Shown: one piece after another, positions 17,601 through 25,008 of the stretch
Layout of the letters: each line of letters opens with the position of its first letter
Numbering within the stretch: the first letter of the stretch is position 1
From: an uncultured Lachnospiraceae bacterium
Lineage (GTDB): Bacteria > Bacillota > Clostridia > Lachnospirales > Lachnospiraceae
Length of the DNA: 52,852 nucleotides
Direction: 5' to 3'
Assembly (NCBI GenBank): GCA_910589265.1
Contig: CAJUTQ010000071.1
Coordinates: forward strand, 1-52,852
Made by a program: the position numbers and the translations under genes
The notes under the pieces: model-generated
Told to the model about the DNA's origin: nothing
What the model saw: only the letters and a program-made list of their open reading frames with translations
Databases searched by the model: none

Positions 17601-20600
17601 GAATGGTAAAATTGATAGAAAATTACTTGAGAACCTCTCTTTAGAAGAAGCTTTCGTTGAACAGAATTTTTCTAAAAAGACAGATAGGAACAATTTCCTT
17701 TTAAGAGGTGAAAAGGAGAAACAAAGTGTAAAAAATCGTATATTAGAAATTTGGAAGGGGGTTTTACATAATAGAAACATATCAGTAAATGATAATTTCT
17801 TTGATGTAGGGGGCAACTCTTACAGTTTGATGTTCATAGCAAATAAAATAGAAGAACTTCTTGGAATAAGTATGGATTTGAGAATTTTCTTTGAATATCC
17901 TACTATACAGAAGCTGGTGGATTACTTAAAACTAGAAGATGAAGAAAAGGTGAAAGAAGAACCAGCAGATAGGAAAAGAAGCATTCTAGAACAAGAGGAG
18001 ACAAAACTGCAAGAACAGGAATCATTAAAAAAGAATCATAGAAAAATTGCAGTTGTAGGAATGGCAGGAAGATTTCCAGAAGCAGAAAATATAGATGAGT
18101 TCTGGAAAAATATTGTAGATGGAAAAGAAAGCATTCGTTTTTTTGAAGATGAAGAGTTAAGAGAGGCAGGTATACCAAAGTCTGATCTGGAGAATCCTTC
18201 TTACGTAAAGGCAAAGGGTTATTTGGAAGATGTACAATATTTTGATGCAGATTTTTTTGGAATGACAAGGAAGGAAACCCAAAGGATGGATCCTCAAATA
18301 CGTTTGTTCATGGAGTGCTGTTACCACGCTTTAGAGGATGCAAACTGTGATTTAAAAAGATATAAGGGAGATATTGCCTTATTTGCAGGTAGTAGTTCTA
18401 ATGTTCTATGGATGTCAAAATTTGCAGGAAAGAGGGACATTGTAGACATATTTAGCGCCATGACAGTGAATGACAAAGACTTTTTGACAACCCAGATTTC
18501 CTATAAGTTAAATTTAACAGGCCCAAGCATGAATGTTCAGACGGCATGTTCCACATCCCTTGTAGCCATTTGCCAGGCAGCTCAGTGCCTCCTTGAGGGT
18601 GACGCCCATATGGCCCTTGCAGGCGGTGTATCCATTACATATCCAAGAAAAGAAGGATACCTTTGGCACGAAAATATGATTTATTCGAAAGATGGACATT
18701 GCAGGCCCTTTTCAGAAGATGCCACAGGGACAGTTTCAGGAAATGGCTGCGCAGTGGTAGCCTTAAAGTTGCTAGAAAAGGCAGTAGAAGATAGGGATGA
18801 TATATACGCTGTTTTGGAAGGATTTGCTATTAATAATGATGGAATAGGAAAGGTTGGATATGCTGCACCAAGTGTTACTGGACAGAGAAAAGTAATTGAA
18901 AAGGCCTTAAAAAAGGCTAGAATGAACCCTGAAAACATTGGTTATGTAGAAGCACATGGAACAGGAACAAAATTAGGGGATCCTGTTGAAATAGAAGCGT
19001 TAAAACAAGCATGGAAAATAGAAAAAAGAAATTATTGTGCTATAGGTTCCGTAAAAGCAAATATAGGACATTTAGATGCAGCAGCAGGAGTAACAGGTTT
19101 TATAAAAGCAGTGAACGTGCTCTATCATAGAGTCATTCCCCCTACCATTCACTTTTCCAAACCCAATCCAAGAATACAAATAGAGGAAACACCCTTTTAT
19201 GTGGCGAAAGAGAAGATGGAGCTGAAAGAGGAATATTCTTATGGAGCAGTGAGTTCCTTTGGAATCGGGGGAACAAATGCCCATGCCATTTTAGGGGTTC
19301 CTCCAAAAGAAAATAAGGAGTATAAAAATGAGGATATAGGATTATTATTATTTAGCGCAAAAACAAAAACTTCCTTGACGAAAACTGCAAAGGCAGTATT
19401 TAGGCAAATGGAGGAAAAGAAATTCCCAGTAGCAGATGTAGCTTATACCCTTTGTGTAGGACGTACCCAGCTGCCAGTAAGAGCAGCAATTGTTTGGAAG
19501 GGAGAAAAGCCAAACATACCCTTTAATGAGGAGTTTTTTGAAATATACTCTTTAGATAAAGAAAAGGAAGAGGACATAGGTAAGGTATATATTTTACATG
19601 GAAAGAAAGAAGAGCTGTGTCTATTTGCAAGGGAGATCATGGGTAAAAGGGCAAGACATGGGCTGGTACGCCGTTTTCGAAAGATACTAGGCGACTGGAT
19701 AAATGACAGCGAATGGAAGGTTAACCAGATAATAGAAGAGGTTATTTATGGAGAGAAAGATATTTTAGCCAAAGAATATGACGAAATAGAATTAATGATT
19801 ACAGGGGCAGCGGTTGAAATAGCATTTTATGAACTTTTACAATATTGTGGTGTGAAAGATATTCTATTTGAACAGGAAGGAATAGGAAGAATTGCAGAAG
19901 AGGTTATAAAAAAGGGAATCAATTTAAATGAGGCATGGAATATTATAGAACAAGACAGATTCCTATTCAATGAAAAAGGAGAGAGAGGTGATGGAAGAGA
20001 GTTTTTGTCTGTTTCCATTGGGAAAAGTTCTTATGAAGAGCCAATGGAAGCTCAGGAGGAGTTATTAAAAACAATAGGTAATTTGTGGGCTAAGGGATGC
20101 AAATTAGAAATGGAAAAGCTCAATCAGGGAAGAAAACGGCATATTCACGGCTATGTTTTTGATAAAGAAGAGTTTGACGGGGATGTAAGTCCTTTCTTCC
20201 AAGGAAAAGCTTTCCAAATGGAAGCTGAAGAGACAGTGATAAAGAGAAGTGCAGACAAATGCAGAACAAAAGAAGAAGTATTCCATGTATTGTCCAGCAT
20301 ATGGGAAGAGGTGCTTGGAGAAAAGGATCCAGCTAAGGATAGGGATTTCTTTGAAGCAGGGGGAGATTCTTTAAACTCCATTCGAATGGCAGTTTTAATA
20401 GAGGAATACTTTGGACTATCCATTCCACAGGAAGTTTTATTTGAAAAAACAATGGCTGGAGAAATAGCCGCCTGGATATATGAAAACATATGTGAGGGAA
20501 GAGACAGGAAGGAAGTCTTAAAAAATCAAATAGTTTCTTTAGACGCACAACCATTTTATGAGACTTCTTCAGGACAAAAGCGTATATATACTGTGCAAAG

Positions 20601-23600
20601 TATGGATCCTCAGAGTACAGCCTATAATTTGGCGGCTGTTTATACAGTAGAAGGGAAAATAGACGAGGAGAAAGTGAAAGAGTCTGTGCAAAAGCTTGTT
20701 GAAAGACATGAGGCATTTCGGACATACTTTGGACTGAAAGATGGAGAAATCGTTCAGTATATTACAGAAAGTATGACACCTCCCATTGAGTTTGTAAAAG
20801 AAGAAGGGAAAAAAGCCCCTTCATTAAAGGAATTGGTCAGGGAGTTTGTACAGCCCTTTGATTTGGAAAAAGCCCCCTTATTGAGAATGAAGGTAGTCCA
20901 TATACAAGAGGATAAACATTATTTCCTAATGGATATGCATCATATTATTTCGGATCAAAGTTCCATTGACATTTTAATGAAAGATTTTTATGCAATCTAT
21001 CAAGGAGAACATCTTTTACCTTTAACGGTTCATTTTAAAGATTTTGCAGCATGGCAGAACAAAAGGATCAAAGGTGGAGAAATGGATAGGCAGCTTACCT
21101 ATTGGATGGATCAGCTTGGCAAAGAGAGGTTTCAAAGGACGTTACACTATGACTATTTAACGCCTGGAAACAGAAGTTTTTCTGGGAAAAAGTTACATTT
21201 TAAATGGGATGCTCTTTTGTGTGAGAAATTAACTACATTTTCAAAGAATCACAATGTAACTCCTTATATGGTTCTGTTTTTAACATTGGAATTGTTGTTT
21301 TGGAAGTATACGGAGGAAAAAAGGTTCGTTATTGGAACAGCTGTAGAAGGAAGAAGAAACCCAAGCTTACAGAATATAGTAGGTATGTTTGTCAATACCC
21401 TTGCTATCTTTACATCTATCCATGAGGAAAAAAATATAAAGGAAGAGTTAGAACATGTAAAAAAGACGATACTTACAGCTTTTGAAAATCAAGATTGCCA
21501 GTTTGAGACAGTTGTTGAGGAATTACGTAATAGAACAGGAATAAAAGAGCCTTTCCTTCCAGTAATGATGAATTATGTTACAAAGGGAACTCAGGAAATG
21601 GAAGTAGAGGGCTTAAAAATGCAGTACCATGATTTAGAGGATATAACAGCAAAATTTGACTTGATGTTTGTATTTGAAAAATGTGGAAACAGTCATGCAT
21701 TGGATATTGAGTATGGAACAGAATTATTTGCAGAGGAAACAATAAGGCAGATGGGGCAAAGATTTTTAGATATCCTTGCCATGATCATGGACAACGATCA
21801 ACTCTCTGTCAAACAAGTAACCCTTCCATTGACAAAGCAAGATGAGATGCTTTATGAAAAAGTAAGCAATTTAAAGGAAATGAGGGAGGATAAATCCATT
21901 GCAGAAATTTTTGAGGAGGTGGCCAAAAAAGAAGGAGAAAGAATTGCACTTAAATCAGGAAAAAATCTTATAACTTATCAACAGTTAAATTATATGGCCA
22001 ATTTCATAGCAATGCAATTAAAGGAAAAGGAAGTAAAAAGGCATGATCGGGTGGCTCTTGTGTTAGAACAGGGAATATTACAAATGGCATCTATACTAGG
22101 AGTTTTAAAATGTGGGGCAAGCTACCTGCCTATAGATCCCCAATATCCTAAAAATAGAAGGGAATTCATGCTTTCTGACAGCAATGCCAAGGCGGTCATT
22201 GTAGAGGAAGGGGGTATTTGTGAAGGATATACAAAGGAATTGGTAATAAACGAAGAACTGTTATTAGAAGGAATGAAGAAAAAGGAGAGTGAGCAATTTG
22301 CCTTCACAGAGGAGTTATCTATTGATGATGAAGCTTATATTATCTATACTTCAGGTTCAACAGGAAGTCCAAAAGGGGTGTCTGTAGGGGGAAGAAGCAT
22401 TTTAAGAATTGCTTATGATCCCAATTATGTGGAAATTTGTCCAGGGGATTGTATCGTACAATTGGCAAGTTATGCTTTTGACGCATCTATTTTTGAAATG
22501 TTTACCCCCATACTCAAAGGAGCCTGCTGCCTATTCATTCCAAAAGACATATTATTGGATTTTCCTAGACTGGAACAGATGATAAGTGGAGAAAAAATAA
22601 AAGCAGCCTTTATAACTACAGCGCTTTTTAACATGATAGTAGACTATGATGTCAGACTGTTGAAAAATGTGGATAAAATTTTTGTAGGAGGTGAAGTCCT
22701 CTCTGTTTCTCACATGAAACAGGCTTTCAAGGAGTTAGGAAAGGGACATTTACATAATATATATGGACCAACAGAAGCAACTGTATTTTCTACATTTTAT
22801 CCAATTGATGAGATAGAAGATCATGGTGAGAGCATTCCGATAGGACATGGAATTTCTGATACTACATTATATGTCTTAGATAACCAAGGACGTTTGCTTC
22901 CATGGGGAATTCCAGGAGAGCTTTGCATAGGAGGTTCTGGACTTGCCAAGGGATATTTGAACAATGAAGATCAAACTAAGGAAAAATTTGTCCATATTTC
23001 TTTTGGGAATAAAGAGAGAGTTTATAAAACAGGAGATCGGGTCATTCTTAGAAATGACGGTGAACTTATCTACATAGGACGAAAGGATTTCCAAGTAAAA
23101 ATCAATGGCTTTCGCATAGAACTAAAAGAAGTGGAAAAGTATTTAGATTCCATGGAAGGGGTTAAGGAATCCGTAGCCCTTGTACAAAAGGATAGTCAAG
23201 GAGTGAACTATATAACGGCCTATTATACATTGCAGGAAAAGAAATATGAATATTTGACCCCCCAATATATAAGAAGTTATTTACAAAATCTTATACCAGA
23301 ATATATGATCCCAGAAAAAATAGTTTATGTTGAAGAGATGCCATTAAATGCAAATAAAAAAATAGACAGTGAAAAATTGAAGCAGATAAGCTCAGGAAGT
23401 CCTCTGGATCAAAGAGGAATGGAAGAACAAAAGGTTTTAACAGGATCAGTGAAATATGTGCTGGATACATTAAGGGAAGTGTTAGGGAATCCAGGAATGG
23501 AGCCAGAGGATAATTTTTTCCATAGTGGGGGAAATTCTATGAGAGCGATTGCTCTGGCCCAAAAGTTCAGGGAGGCAGGATATGATGTAGGAGTGAAAAA

Positions 23601-25008
23601 TATTTTAACTTATACTACGGCGGCAGATCTAGCAAAGATGCCAGTTTTTCAAGGATTAAACAACAAAGGAGAAAAACTGCCTGAGAATACAGTGGGAAGA
23701 TACTTAGTTCGTAAAGGGGAACCAGAAGAATTAGACGGAGTGGCAGCCTATAGTTGTATGGCAGGGGATATTTTACCTAAAGTTTTACAAAAGAAAGAGA
23801 CAAAGGAAGAATTCCCAATGTCTGCTATTCAGAAATTACATTTAGGAAAAAAACAAAGAGTGAGCGGACTAAGAATGGTTATACATACGACAAAAGAATT
23901 AGAAGATGTAAAAGAGGCCATTGCAAAGGAAGTATATAGACATCAGCTCCTTCATGGGGTTGCAGATTTTGAAAATAAAGTATGGCAGGAAAAAGAAATA
24001 GACATAAGTGTAAAACACCTTGCCCAATATGTGAATGTTGTGGATGTGACAAAGTATGACGACGATACAAAGGAAATTTTGGAAAAAAGGATACAAACCA
24101 ACTTAGCTTCCCAAGCACCTAAGAGCGGAGAAGTTATGTGGAGATTATGCTGCCTAAAGGAAAGTAATGAAAAATATGTAATTATCTGGATATTTGATCA
24201 TATTTGTTTTGACGGTATGAGCGCAGAAATTATTCGACAGGATCTTAGCCACATGCTAAAACAGCAGGAGAACAACGAAGCTCTTCCTTTGGAAAAACCT
24301 CAAAAATATAGCGATTATGTAAAAGATAGGGAGAGGGATTTTACACATTCTTTCCAAGATTGGAAAGAGGATGTACAACATTGGAAAGCCCTTAATAGCC
24401 ATTGTATAGCTTCCATGAAAAAAAGAGGGGGAAGCATAAAACAAATAGAGATGTACATGGAGATAGAGAAAAATGGTGGAGAGGCATTTGATTTAGCGCT
24501 GAAAAATACCATAGGTTTTTTACAAAGCTATTTGGAAGAGAAAGAAATTCCCATGATGGTATTGCACTACGGAAGAGGTTTAAAAGACAAGGATTATTAT
24601 TATTGCGTGGGAGAATTTCTAGATATGGTTCCTGTCATATTTAAGGAAAAGAATTATGAGGAAGTAATAGAAAAAGCTTTAAAAAAGAAAAAGGGAGGGA
24701 GTTTCTTAGATGCCTTGGCTAATACAGATGAAAACCAGTTATTTGAGGAATTCTATTCTAAGGAGAAAATAGGAAAGTTTATTTTTTGGAATTTCCAAGG
24801 CTATATAGAGAGGAAAGAATACAAATTTTTTGATGAGACAATAGAGTCTGATCCTATGGATATATTGGCAGATTTTGTTATTGGGACATCTTATGATGAA
24901 AGGGGAATATATGTTCATTTAGAATCAGTCTTTGGTTTTGATAGGGCTCTATTAAAAAGTGCTATTTCCAATACAGATTTTCAGTTGGAAAAAGAAGTGG
25001 AAAGATGA
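8623..25008 (+). CDS. hybrid NRPS-PKS megasynthase, 5461 aa, three NRPS and two PKS modules
   Basis: Domains by residue: C1 (1-440, HHLIADG at 129); A1 (455-960, TSGSTG at 605); PCP1 (Ser1006); KS1 (1066-1490, Cys1236, His1372, His1410); AT1 (1580-1880, GHSIGE with Ser1679, HAFH at 1777, malonyl type); ACP1 (Ser2001); C2 (2055-2490, HHIIADG at 2186); A2 (2500-2990, TSGSMGGPKG at 2665); PCP2 (Ser3066); KS2 (3141-3560, Cys3309, His3445, His3483); vestigial AT (about 3570-3860); ACP2 (Ser3916); C3 (3965-4400, HHIISDQ at 4106); A3 (4420-4920, TSGSTG at 4576); PCP3 (Ser4972); terminal C-like domain (5050-5461, DHICFDG at 5192). Hand-aligned ten-residue specificity codes are DITNFGVMWK (A1, no match recalled), DIYQMGMIWK (A2, resembles Gly codes at most positions) and DAFFFGIVFK (A3, close to the Ile code DAFFYGITFK). 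There is no KR, DH, ER, MT, E or TE domain. C1 at the N-terminus means it must receive an acyl chain, presumably from the loading protein encoded next. AAAGGAGAG precedes the start; the stop overlaps the next ATG. Confidence 0.95.
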   Translation: MSYRFEMSQVQKGIYFECCTKNSSDYHIMVTLEVKDIDCKVLEDAGNFLVSEQEALHLCLEETEDTIYMRSREDVFIDIPLVFSENEEETREIGIKTFTEPLDLYKAPLLRINYVKEKTGKNYVLLCMHHLIADGISADIFIKRLFSIYEAMIFHTPFEINMKEDLRFSSFIKKENKKLLDGEYKEQGEFWKKELENISAPEFIKEFSQMDRDKKNLIGSEVQISIPENLVEKMEERAKELEVSEFMFQTAIYMAGIMKCTGSRNFAISSPFTYRPEKKDEEAIGCYIYNTPLFCKKKDSDSFKSLVNEVKNDTFRGYMNIGYPNNFMIREQAIHSLSEKTIFDYTFIYDVYEEHGCQDIIGKKDWDFCVYPGEITVIYEKIGKNAFLRIQYRKESFSQHYMKNFGKRLVGIMEQVCEFPDIFIKDMDIFLPGEREHLWEWERESSFFPLKQECIMDIFEKKVFQYGEEVGVFSREHVFTYKEINDMANAVAEKLLNTKVGGGRKKAGAIWMERCVEMVVSVLGILKAGWAYVPMDLSYTISRIQYIEKDAGLSAILTKEEFLDKVKEEINVELFCVEKIIEEYKTSENPKVVRNPKDVAYIEYTSGSTGEPKGVIIENRNIVNTVKDLERRFPLKKGDVYLFKTPLSFDISGTELFGWIVGEGNLCILPKDEEKDTFAILQTIEKFKVTHINFVPSMLRIFMECLEEEENRKKISSLKWIFTGGEAISNDLVERFLALCTKISLENVYGPTEATMWATHYPLRHGEKTWNVPIGKALNEYRLYVVDKNMKRVPPMVPGELCISGAGVARGYLNKEEMTKEVFLENPFFEEGDQDQYRRLYKTGDLARMLPDGNYEFLGRMDSQVKVNGIRIELGEIERTFLENEEITESVCLVKKGSHEAHYIVLFYSSKKEISDEQLRIFAENKLSPAFVPSEYIYVENMPRTISEKIDRKALGRMAEIGRKKHKVVVKPKNDLEEAIASVWRKVLNREEIGIDENFFQAGGHSIALMYVHNLLCKNLQMEFPISILLNHPTIEGIAAAIRSKNHKREKPVQKRALKGQRTSKDDIAIVGMALDVPGANSIHEFWTNLILKKDCIHEYTTKELEELGIEKELLNNPNYIRRKGVLDDIEEFDPAFFNITPAEVNKMSPQLRLLYKGVWQAMEDGGIASGLYNDRMGVYIGASDDFVWYQSMLFGNERYSDTYQIYTQSTNHFLATRLSHMFDFKGPGMSILTGCSTSLVTVHLACKALLLKECDAALAGGVTVELPNEGGYLYEPNLMFSKDGKCKPFDDKADGTIFSNGMGIVLLKRLADAKKDHDHIYGIIKGSAVRNDGKSKLSYTAPSSLGQTITLKDAYENAEIEPRTVTYIEAHGTGTKLGDPIEIDSLTQVFGTSQTSYCTVGSVKGNIGHTDTAAGIIGLIKTALCLDKKYLPATLHYETPNQNINFKDSPFLVKKDGEEWKKLKEDIPRRAGINAFGVGGTNVHVVLEENMEEEKKETRQRQYHLFPVSAVTKTALVATMDDISSYIEEKEDIGNLTNAAWSLTTGRKTFANRGFFITEGKKKVDSFIKRKIVNSKEKSICFLFTGQGSQYQGMARELYKNPDHNPICGIFQKYAKKIMEAMPEDEKEEFLEILYGREKPEQINETKYSQIALFLTEYAMASTLMELGIKPDILVGHSIGEVTAGAFAGIWSLEDAVKVVLKRAKLMQEQEPGLMLSVGISREKLESYINTRDNIWLSLCNTTDNCVVGGTKEEIWNLQETLVKDGYICSMLKTSHAFHTPMMSGAAKKFAEFLQTFNMKEPKFKIISNITGNLAEQGQMSQPQYWSEQIIHPVKFEDVLSYTLQEENIVFLETGGRTLCSLAKKHKEIKESHVFIPCIRHPQEKKHDMVHLLGVIGKIWCENIPVHWELLYENVDKKRIYLPTYHFDKKKFPINIHRVKSILHHDICTKTDEKEEISTKSHLVVDDKEILKITLRIFQELFVLEDLDEDSDFFEIGGDSMQAASLAAKLQKEMGISISVSEIFANASPKALAELIQSRRKEPIERKNIKHIPRAKEAEYYPTSPAQRRMYILYRMNKENVAYNLPSVVFIEGSIDVDKARKTFEKLVEHHEILRTSFEWRKNEVVQIIHEKWELPFFVEKITGEFHVEKLVKTFIQPFSLDKAPLMRVKLIQNENQTLMLFDVHHIIADGTAVELLTRDFNRLYTGEIWPIKLQYKDYALWLREYLQSKEMKKQEDYWLENLSGNLSYLDLPTDFKRPEVKEFGGERYEFSLGDKLSNEISRNSRELGVTNFILTMSAWNIVLAKYAGQSEVVIGTSVSGRTTDEMRECIGMFVNMLVIRTFPEGEKCYMDYLKEVKKTVAMALENQEYQFDTLVEKLNIERKLDRSALFEVCFDYHNMEFHDLEVEGLTFKQQELKTGKAVNELLLTCSEDKDRNITCFIDYATSIFKKSTIERMAKSFIKVLEVISNKEKRPLEKFFIKDIPILYEEEKEILEEFNKRTYREYDYSISIPELFKKWVERQPKQTAIITSDGTELTYENIWEKVENLAYILRLKGVNREVPVAIIPHRNENMMIGIFAILYAGGAYVPIDITYPDDRINNMIEKSRTKILLGEREVEKRIKGECIFIDFDEKHTVPKEEEKRRLFDESEKQHPHDLAYILFTSGSMGGPKGVGVTRKNLLNFIYDTQEREIIGQKGDRVCCITTPSFDIFAYESIIPLCSGSSIYICSQMEQLDAKETAKKIVKYKVTHFQSAVSRMRLFVENRDFRPAFHQLRFIMSGGENFPYALLEFLKENTKARIYNMYGPTETTIWSTIKELTNADSVTIGEPIANTRVYITDTKGHLLPRGVFGELCISGDGVSKGYVNGKEETESRFREGEQFKERRVYFTGDRGRLLDSGEIEISGRMDHQVKLHGCRIELEEIEGTAQNSGLVENASAIIRKIVDENHQLYLFYTNKEDVEQQLRNYMAGKLPSYMVPDCFVRMEKLPITRNGKIDRKLLENLSLEEAFVEQNFSKKTDRNNFLLRGEKEKQSVKNRILEIWKGVLHNRNISVNDNFFDVGGNSYSLMFIANKIEELLGISMDLRIFFEYPTIQKLVDYLKLEDEEKVKEEPADRKRSILEQEETKLQEQESLKKNHRKIAVVGMAGRFPEAENIDEFWKNIVDGKESIRFFEDEELREAGIPKSDLENPSYVKAKGYLEDVQYFDADFFGMTRKETQRMDPQIRLFMECCYHALEDANCDLKRYKGDIALFAGSSSNVLWMSKFAGKRDIVDIFSAMTVNDKDFLTTQISYKLNLTGPSMNVQTACSTSLVAICQAAQCLLEGDAHMALAGGVSITYPRKEGYLWHENMIYSKDGHCRPFSEDATGTVSGNGCAVVALKLLEKAVEDRDDIYAVLEGFAINNDGIGKVGYAAPSVTGQRKVIEKALKKARMNPENIGYVEAHGTGTKLGDPVEIEALKQAWKIEKRNYCAIGSVKANIGHLDAAAGVTGFIKAVNVLYHRVIPPTIHFSKPNPRIQIEETPFYVAKEKMELKEEYSYGAVSSFGIGGTNAHAILGVPPKENKEYKNEDIGLLLFSAKTKTSLTKTAKAVFRQMEEKKFPVADVAYTLCVGRTQLPVRAAIVWKGEKPNIPFNEEFFEIYSLDKEKEEDIGKVYILHGKKEELCLFAREIMGKRARHGLVRRFRKILGDWINDSEWKVNQIIEEVIYGEKDILAKEYDEIELMITGAAVEIAFYELLQYCGVKDILFEQEGIGRIAEEVIKKGINLNEAWNIIEQDRFLFNEKGERGDGREFLSVSIGKSSYEEPMEAQEELLKTIGNLWAKGCKLEMEKLNQGRKRHIHGYVFDKEEFDGDVSPFFQGKAFQMEAEETVIKRSADKCRTKEEVFHVLSSIWEEVLGEKDPAKDRDFFEAGGDSLNSIRMAVLIEEYFGLSIPQEVLFEKTMAGEIAAWIYENICEGRDRKEVLKNQIVSLDAQPFYETSSGQKRIYTVQSMDPQSTAYNLAAVYTVEGKIDEEKVKESVQKLVERHEAFRTYFGLKDGEIVQYITESMTPPIEFVKEEGKKAPSLKELVREFVQPFDLEKAPLLRMKVVHIQEDKHYFLMDMHHIISDQSSIDILMKDFYAIYQGEHLLPLTVHFKDFAAWQNKRIKGGEMDRQLTYWMDQLGKERFQRTLHYDYLTPGNRSFSGKKLHFKWDALLCEKLTTFSKNHNVTPYMVLFLTLELLFWKYTEEKRFVIGTAVEGRRNPSLQNIVGMFVNTLAIFTSIHEEKNIKEELEHVKKTILTAFENQDCQFETVVEELRNRTGIKEPFLPVMMNYVTKGTQEMEVEGLKMQYHDLEDITAKFDLMFVFEKCGNSHALDIEYGTELFAEETIRQMGQRFLDILAMIMDNDQLSVKQVTLPLTKQDEMLYEKVSNLKEMREDKSIAEIFEEVAKKEGERIALKSGKNLITYQQLNYMANFIAMQLKEKEVKRHDRVALVLEQGILQMASILGVLKCGASYLPIDPQYPKNRREFMLSDSNAKAVIVEEGGICEGYTKELVINEELLLEGMKKKESEQFAFTEELSIDDEAYIIYTSGSTGSPKGVSVGGRSILRIAYDPNYVEICPGDCIVQLASYAFDASIFEMFTPILKGACCLFIPKDILLDFPRLEQMISGEKIKAAFITTALFNMIVDYDVRLLKNVDKIFVGGEVLSVSHMKQAFKELGKGHLHNIYGPTEATVFSTFYPIDEIEDHGESIPIGHGISDTTLYVLDNQGRLLPWGIPGELCIGGSGLAKGYLNNEDQTKEKFVHISFGNKERVYKTGDRVILRNDGELIYIGRKDFQVKINGFRIELKEVEKYLDSMEGVKESVALVQKDSQGVNYITAYYTLQEKKYEYLTPQYIRSYLQNLIPEYMIPEKIVYVEEMPLNANKKIDSEKLKQISSGSPLDQRGMEEQKVLTGSVKYVLDTLREVLGNPGMEPEDNFFHSGGNSMRAIALAQKFREAGYDVGVKNILTYTTAADLAKMPVFQGLNNKGEKLPENTVGRYLVRKGEPEELDGVAAYSCMAGDILPKVLQKKETKEEFPMSAIQKLHLGKKQRVSGLRMVIHTTKELEDVKEAIAKEVYRHQLLHGVADFENKVWQEKEIDISVKHLAQYVNVVDVTKYDDDTKEILEKRIQTNLASQAPKSGEVMWRLCCLKESNEKYVIIWIFDHICFDGMSAEIIRQDLSHMLKQQENNEALPLEKPQKYSDYVKDRERDFTHSFQDWKEDVQHWKALNSHCIASMKKRGGSIKQIEMYMEIEKNGGEAFDLALKNTIGFLQSYLEEKEIPMMVLHYGRGLKDKDYYYCVGEFLDMVPVIFKEKNYEEVIEKALKKKKGGSFLDALANTDENQLFEEFYSKEKIGKFIFWNFQGYIERKEYKFFDETIESDPMDILADFVIGTSYDERGIYVHLESVFGFDRALLKSAISNTDFQLEKEVER

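Noticed and set aside
8623..25008. Shadow frames on the minus strand of the megasynthase as antisense genes
   Set aside because: They show no motifs, no ribosome binding sites, and are explained by codon bias of a very long AT-rich gene.
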